From Cheilinus undulatus (lineage: Eukaryota; Chordata; Actinopteri; Labriformes; Labridae), in NCBI RefSeq assembly GCF_018320785.1, contig NC_054880.1:1127738-1191737 (forward strand): DNA of 64,000 bases, written 5' to 3'. The notes below the pieces were generated by a model that made no database searches, was not told the origin of the DNA, and worked only from the letters and a program-made list of their open reading frames with translations. This document shows, piece by piece, positions 58,962 through 64,000 of this stretch. How positions within the stretch are numbered: the stretch's first letter is position 1; each line of letters opens with the position of its first letter. The position numbers and the translations under genes were made by a program.

Positions 58962-59010
58962 GGTGGAAAAAGTACTCGGCTATTGTACTCAAGTAAAAGT
59001 AAAGTTACTT
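58962..59010. mobile_element. hAT-like terminus fragment
   Basis: AGAGGTGGAAAAAGTACTCG followed by TGTACTCAAGTAAAAGTAAA resembles a common fish DNA-transposon end. No partner end was found. Confidence 0.45.
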
Positions 59011-59142
59011 TGGATATTGAATAATAACCCACCCTCTCAGCTCACACAGCATCATTTCCTCATGTCCCTCTGGCCTAAACCTTACCTGGTATTTCTTACA
59101 TTTGAAAACAAGGTCTACACATCATCTTTTGGGTCTATTTTG

Positions 59143-59148
59143 TTTATT
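59143..59148 (-). promoter_or_regulatory. Poly(A) signal of gene F
   Basis: AATAAA on the minus strand, about 27 bp past the gene F stop codon. Confidence 0.65.
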
Positions 59149-59174
59149 TACTCCCATAGATTGAGTTTTACAGC

Positions 59175-62100
59175 TTAGTAGTCTGCTTTGACAGTGATGC
59201 CCTCACCGTCAACACAGAAGCCTGTGGGGAGAAAGAGAGAAAAAAATTCAGTTCTGTCCGAAATCCTACGGCTACATTCCAGTTCAGTTAGCTACATCTG
59301 AACACGACTCACTGTTCTCAGGGTTGTAGAGGAAGTTTGGTTCTCCTGTGAAACCCAGACAGCTGGCCTGCTCCTTGAACTGTCCCATGTCTGAGTCCTT
59401 CACGGTGGACTCTTTGGCTAGAAACCAACAAAAAAGCAAAGAAAAACCAGAGCAACTGAAGGAATGTTAAGAGACTGACAGAAAATACTTTCTTTTCGAC
59501 CCATTTTTCCTACCGAACAGGTAAACAGCATGAGCATGGATCACACCCTCCATCTCCTCGTTGACAAGGCTGCTTAAATTCAACGCCTGAAGAACCATGT
59601 TGAAGTTTGTGGCGGTGTAGTTGAAGCTGAAGACTGTAGTTTCCTCAGAGGATGGCAGTACATGGGAAACGATGCTGAGGTTCCCCACTGAGGACATAAA
59701 CAGTGTAGATAAATAAAAACATATTAATTAAAATGTTCTTTAATCTGAAAAAGACACTTTTCAGCTAGACTCAAATAAAGGTGCATGGTTTAATTTTTTA
59801 AAAGATTTGGATTTTTCTCTAAAGAAAGGAAGGACCAGTATTTAGAGTAAGGAACGAAATGAGAGACCGCAAGGATGACTTGCAGTACATGGCTGAGAAA
59901 ACCAAGACCTCTCCGAACAGGCCTGTAGTGTGTTTGTGTAAAAACACACCATGCAATCAATAAGACACATTTTTAGCAGTGTAAGGCACACTGGCCCCCA
60001 GTGATTTGGGGTGTCTGTGGTTTCACAACACCAAATCTGGAAGCAAAATGAGCCGTTCTGTTGCTCAATTACATACAAGTGTGTTTTTGGTGTCAAACCC
60101 ACCAAGAGCTAGGTGCACCTACAGGCTGGTGCGTTGGTATTTGCATTGCAGATTTAAGGGTTTTTGTGTTAAAGAAGTAGTGAACACTTTAACATTTTTT
60201 TTTTAGCTGTACCCTGAGGTATCTGACTGAACTATGATAAAACACATCATTGCTGGTGTTATTTCTGACATTTTCACCAAACTGATAAAAATCTGCATTT
60301 TATGGCGTTTAGTTAGCTCAAACGGACATCTGTTTTGAAAAATCCTTTTTGAAAAGGTGTAGCTTATGTGACGTAGAAACCCACCATTGGTAGCTAAAGT
60401 AGCTAAAATGTACACTCTGCAACAGAAAGGTGGAGGGTCAGTGGTTTATTCTGTGCTGAACCATAGACTGGTTTTAATCACCTTCACGAAGTGGTTATTG
60501 TTTTTCATTTTTGCTCTCCAAACCATCAAGAAGTACAATTTCAAGATAATTTTATAATGAATGAATTTAAAACACAAATGTGACGTGATGCTTTAGATAT
60601 CCCAGAGGTAGCTCCAGCTGCCTGGAGTCCCTCCCTGGCACCACTTTTACTTTTTAGTAAGCTACAAAGGACTCGCTATAAACTTTTTCACTATTGTTGA
60701 ATCACTACATGTTTGTTTCAACACACTTGGACTCATTTGTGTGTGGGGGGGCCTCTGCTTGCAGGGTGTGTGTGAAGCGTCTAGTGCAGTAGTGCAGTAA
60801 TATAGAGATGTTTGTAGTTAGTGCATGCTGCATGTTGCTTTCTGCTTGCTACTCTCTGCTTACAGCTACCGCCGCCAGCTAGCCCCTTGTAGGGGTTAAA
60901 AGAGGAGCCGAGTGCGTAAGCCTCCTACTGCTGGTACACAGCCTCTCCACAACCAAGTCTCCTGCAGTGCCTCCTTGTGGCCACACATGGTAACTGGGTA
61001 ACTCGTGGTCCCAGGCTAAACTGTGGGGGATCTCAGAGCAGCAGTGGGCCCCAGAGACGCAGTTTATAGGCCCGACTTGGTGCGGACATGCCCTGCCACC
61101 CGTAAGCCCTGCCCCACCTATGGGTAAATAGCCCCACTGTCTTGTGGGTAAGCCTATTTAGGCAAAGACTAAGGGAGCACACCCTGACAGAAAAGCAATG
61201 CGCTGGCAGTGTGCACAATAGGCAGGCCTTAAAAGACCAAGAACCCGACAGCCTCCTGCAACCAGGATGGGGACTGGTCGTCATGGGCTTACACATGCCA
61301 CTGGGTTTACCTCATCATGGTGAAGATAGTGCTACTGGGGAGGACGCACCCCCAATGGCACTTTAAAAACCTCCTTGCGCAGGTATCCACCTCTGACCAC
61401 AGTGAACCATACCTTACCCCTGATACAAAACCTCGACCAGCCCCCAACCTTCCTGGAGGTCCTATCAGCTGTCTGCTCTCTCAAAAACAACAAGTCCCTG
61501 GGTAATGACAGCATCCCTGCTGAGTTGTTGAAACAAGGAGGCTACCTCTGCACAAGAATGCTGCATAAGTTCATCTCTACGGTCTGGGCCAATGACAACG
61601 TTCCACAACAGTGGAGAGACACCAATATTGTTGCCATTTATAAGAGCAAAGGTGACAAGGCTGTCTGTGGCAACAGCAGGGGCATCGCACTCCTTGCAGT
61701 TGCTGGTAAGGTCCTGACAAAGGTGATGCTTCAGAGACTGATTCACAACATCACTGTATCAATACTGCCTGAATCGTAATGTGGCTTTAGGACGAGCAGG
61801 AGCATGGTAGACATGATCTTCACAGCTCAGCAGCTGCAGGAAAAGTGTAGAGAGCAACACCAGGACCTGTTCATGGCCTTTGTCGATCTCTCTAAAGCTT
61901 TCAACATTGTCCAGAGAGAACCCCTCTGGAAAGTGCTTCTCAGATTTGGTTGTCCTAACAAGTTCGTGAGCATTCTCCGCCATTCCATGATGGAATGACT
62001 GCTCAGGTGACTGTAGGAGGACACGAGTCTTCCTCCTTCCCTGTACATACAGGGGTAAGGCAGGGGTGTGTACTAGCACCAGTACTTTTTAACATCTTCC

Positions 62101-63235
62101 TGCTATGTGTCACCCAGTTACTCTACAAGGAGACTGAGGACAGCAGCAGTGTGACTGTAGACTTCCGTCTAGATGGTAATCTCTTTAATCTGAGGAGGCT
62201 CCAGGCAACCACAAAACTACAAAGGGACAGAGTCCTTGAGCTTCAGTATGCAGATGACTGTGCTCTTGTATTTCACAGCCCACATGACCTCCAATCCGTT
62301 CTAACTGCTGCGGTAAGAGCATACAGCAGGATGGGACTGTCTGTGAATACCATCAAAACAGAGGTAGTATGCCGATGGAATAACAAAATCCCATCTACAC
62401 CACCTACCTTCACTGTTGCTGGTGAGCAACTGTCTGTTGTCCCATCCTTCAAGTACCTGGGCAGCATTCTTTCTGAAGACAGTACCATTGATGGCGAGGT
62501 CCAGAACAGGATAAAGCAGGCATCAGCTGCTTTTGGGAGACTCCAGAATCGAGTCTTTCAGAACAAGAACCTCCATCTCCGCACAAAGGTTGCTGTCTAT
62601 CAAGCCATCTGCATCACCACCTTCCTCTACAGCTGTGAAGCCTGGGTAACTTACCGTTGACAGACAACAATCACCCAGCACCAGCTACGATGGCTGGGTC
62701 ATGTAGTAAGGATACCCTCAAACCAGAGTGCTATATGGCCAACTCCACTATGGCCGACGCTCTGCTGGAGGGCAGAAGAAGTGCTACAAATATCAACTGA
62801 AGACGGCATTAAAGAAGTGCAAAATCAGACCCGAGGCCCAGGAGGATGTTGCTGCTGACCGTAACACCTGGTGTCAGTTGTGCGTGGATGAAACCAATCT
62901 GATGGAGGAGGAAAGGACAGCCAGAAGACAGGAGAGGAGACTCAGGAGGAATGCACCTGCAGCTCCTGCTGCCACTACTACTACTTCTTTAACCTGCCCG
63001 TCCTGCGGCAGGACCTGTGGATCCAGGATAGGACTATACAGCCACCAAAGGACTCACTGTTAGGAGTGGGTGTCATCATCGGACTTCGACGGAAAACCGC
63101 AAGCAGGACTCATTTACAGACAGAACCAACATATAAAACCCCCGGTTTCATATCAGATCAAGTCACTTACTTTGCATTTTTGCTGCACCATCTTCAACGG
63201 TTACTCTGACGGTTGTGGACACACAAGTTCCATTC
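59175..63235 (-). CDS. Gene F: type II lipocalin (PSTBP/A1AG-like), partial, exons 3-6
   Basis: Exons on the minus strand: 3 = 63235-63171 (65 bp), 4 = 59687-59514 (174 bp), 5 = 59417-59313 (105 bp), 6 = 59221-59175. GT/AG borders, frame-compatible, phases matching gene D. Exons 1-2 should lie beyond the right edge. Exon 3 is [20 protein letters not shown]. Exon 4 has [37 protein letters not shown] and HAVYLFG. It carries sequons NLS, NYT and NLS, but both exon-4 cysteines found in gene D (ACEGC) are replaced (SSEET). Exon 5 has [19 protein letters not shown]. Exon 6 is [14 protein letters not shown]. Intron 3 is enlarged to about 3.5 kb by a LINE insertion. All visible splice sites are intact, so the gene may be active. 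Confidence 0.82.
59700..60860. other. Gene F intron 3 sequence left of the LINE
   Basis: Nothing recognised as a gene or element between exon 4 and the LINE. Confidence 0.45.
60870..63065 (+). mobile_element. LINE (non-LTR retrotransposon) with decayed reverse transcriptase, in gene F intron 3
   Basis: The plus strand encodes a reverse transcriptase: [82 protein letters not shown], and the catalytic [10 protein letters not shown] (about 62245). It continues with [25 protein letters not shown] and [12 protein letters not shown]-terminal C2H2 finger, [18 protein letters not shown]...H, is followed by the stop at 63061. In-frame stops at 61777 and 62658 and frameshifts near 61990 and 62710 make it inactive. 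No endonuclease domain is readable, so it is probably 5'-truncated. I do not commit to a clade. Confidence 0.85.
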
Positions 63236-63359
63236 CTGAGAAAGGAGAGGGAAGAAAAATTCTAATTTTGTACATTTTGGATTAGTGCATGAAATGTAAT
63301 GTTCTCCATTTCTTTCAAGGCAGATAGCTATCTGACTGATCAGTCTATTTATTAAAGAA

Positions 63360-64000
63360 AGAAATAATGTATTAGAGAGGCCACCATAAGATTCACATCA
63401 CAATACAGAGGCTACCCTATGATATGCATGATGATAAAGAGACCAGGATAGGAAATGTATCATGATACAGAGGCTAAGGTACGTATCATGTTACAGAGGC
63501 CATTAAATAATATGTACAGTATAGGCCACATTATGTATCATAATATAGTGGCCACAGTAGGAAACATATCACGATATAGCAGGATAATAGGATTTATATC
63601 CTCAAAATTATACACATTATGATATGAATGCTACTAAACATTAGCCACAACAGGATACATATCATGATAGAATGGCCACAACAAGATACATGTCATGATA
63701 CAGTAGCCACAACAAGATACATGTCATGATACAGTAGCCACAACAAGATACATGTCATGATACAGTAGCCACAACAAGATACATATCATGATAGAGTGGC
63801 CACAACAAGATACATGTCATGATACAGTAGCCACAACAAGATACATATCATGATAGAGTAGCCTCAACAAGATACATATCATGATACTGTCGCCACAACA
63901 GGATACATATCATGATACAGTAGCCACAACAAGATACATGTCATGATACAGTAGCCACAACAAGATACATGTCATGATACAGTAGCCACAACAAGATACA
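63360..64000. repeat. 31-bp minisatellite running off the right edge
   Basis: From about 63650 the unit GATACATGTCATGATACAGT-AGCCACAACAA (31 bp) repeats at constant spacing to the window end, roughly eleven times with few substitutions. Older, irregular versions (ATCATGATACAGAGGC and variants) extend left to about 63360. The core ATCATGAT is palindromic. Confidence 0.85.

Noticed and set aside
63650..64000. Regular repeats that might suggest a CRISPR array
   Set aside because: There are no unique spacers between repeats, and the context is eukaryotic; it is a minisatellite.

Overview
The window looks like a teleost, probably percomorph, fish chromosome. It has GT/AG introns, AT-rich spacers, many hAT, piggyBac, Tc1-like, Harbinger-like, LINE and tRNA-derived SINE remnants, and several microsatellites. 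I see no sign of a prokaryotic or viral region.

The only convincing host genes are a tandem cluster of small secreted lipocalins, all on the minus strand. I assign them to the fish alpha-1-acid-glycoprotein / tributyltin-binding / saxitoxin-and-tetrodotoxin-binding-protein (PSTBP-like) group. From low to high coordinate they are E (exons 1-3, 1376-3968; the rest lies off the left edge), A (10139-12502), B (18353-26715), C (32137-38103), D (47643-49621) and F (exons 3-6, 59175-63235; exons 1-2 lie off the right edge). The four complete genes each have six exons with intron phases 0, 2, 1, 1, 1, a signal peptide, paired cysteines, N-glycosylation sequons, a TATA box and a poly(A) signal. Two subfamilies are visible. 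Type I (A, B, C) keeps the lipocalin G-x-W motif at the start of exon 2. Type II (D, E, and by its exon 3-6 features F) has an exon 3 beginning with NGTC, and D and E carry Met in place of that Trp. B and C are close paralogs that share introns and several kilobases of 5' flank. D and E are another close pair, sharing promoter, exons 1-3, a SINE and a fold-back repeat, although A, B and C lie between them.

The space between and inside these genes is mostly transposon debris. 1-10 kb: a 649-bp Harbinger-like MITE with an empty site in gene D, a tRNA-SINE, and a fold-back repeat split by a broken piggyBac and followed by an L2-like LINE. 12.6-18 kb: a hAT element with a BED-finger transposase remnant and a nested 618-bp element. 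22.7-25.8 kb: a decayed BED-hAT in gene B intron 1. 26.8-30 kb: 5' flank of B, duplicated at 38.2-40.7 kb. 30-32 kb: a second, internally deleted copy of the 13-kb hAT. 35.8-36.7 kb: a short hAT with an imperfect 8-bp target duplication. 37.7 kb: a pentanucleotide array. 40.7-42.9 kb: nested TIR elements. 43.8-45.4 kb: a Tc1-like fragment and tandem repeats. 46.6 kb: a hairpin MITE. 50.2-52.7 kb: an uninterrupted copy of the fold-back repeat. 55-57.6 kb: a TIR element and two oppositely oriented copies of the 618-bp element. 60.9-63.1 kb: a LINE reverse transcriptase inside gene F intron 3. 63.6-64 kb: a 31-bp minisatellite.

The likely shared job of the genes is extracellular transport or sequestration of small hydrophobic ligands in plasma. 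The particular ligands cannot be read from the sequence. Exon borders come from splice signals, frame continuity and comparison among the six paralogs, with no transcript data.
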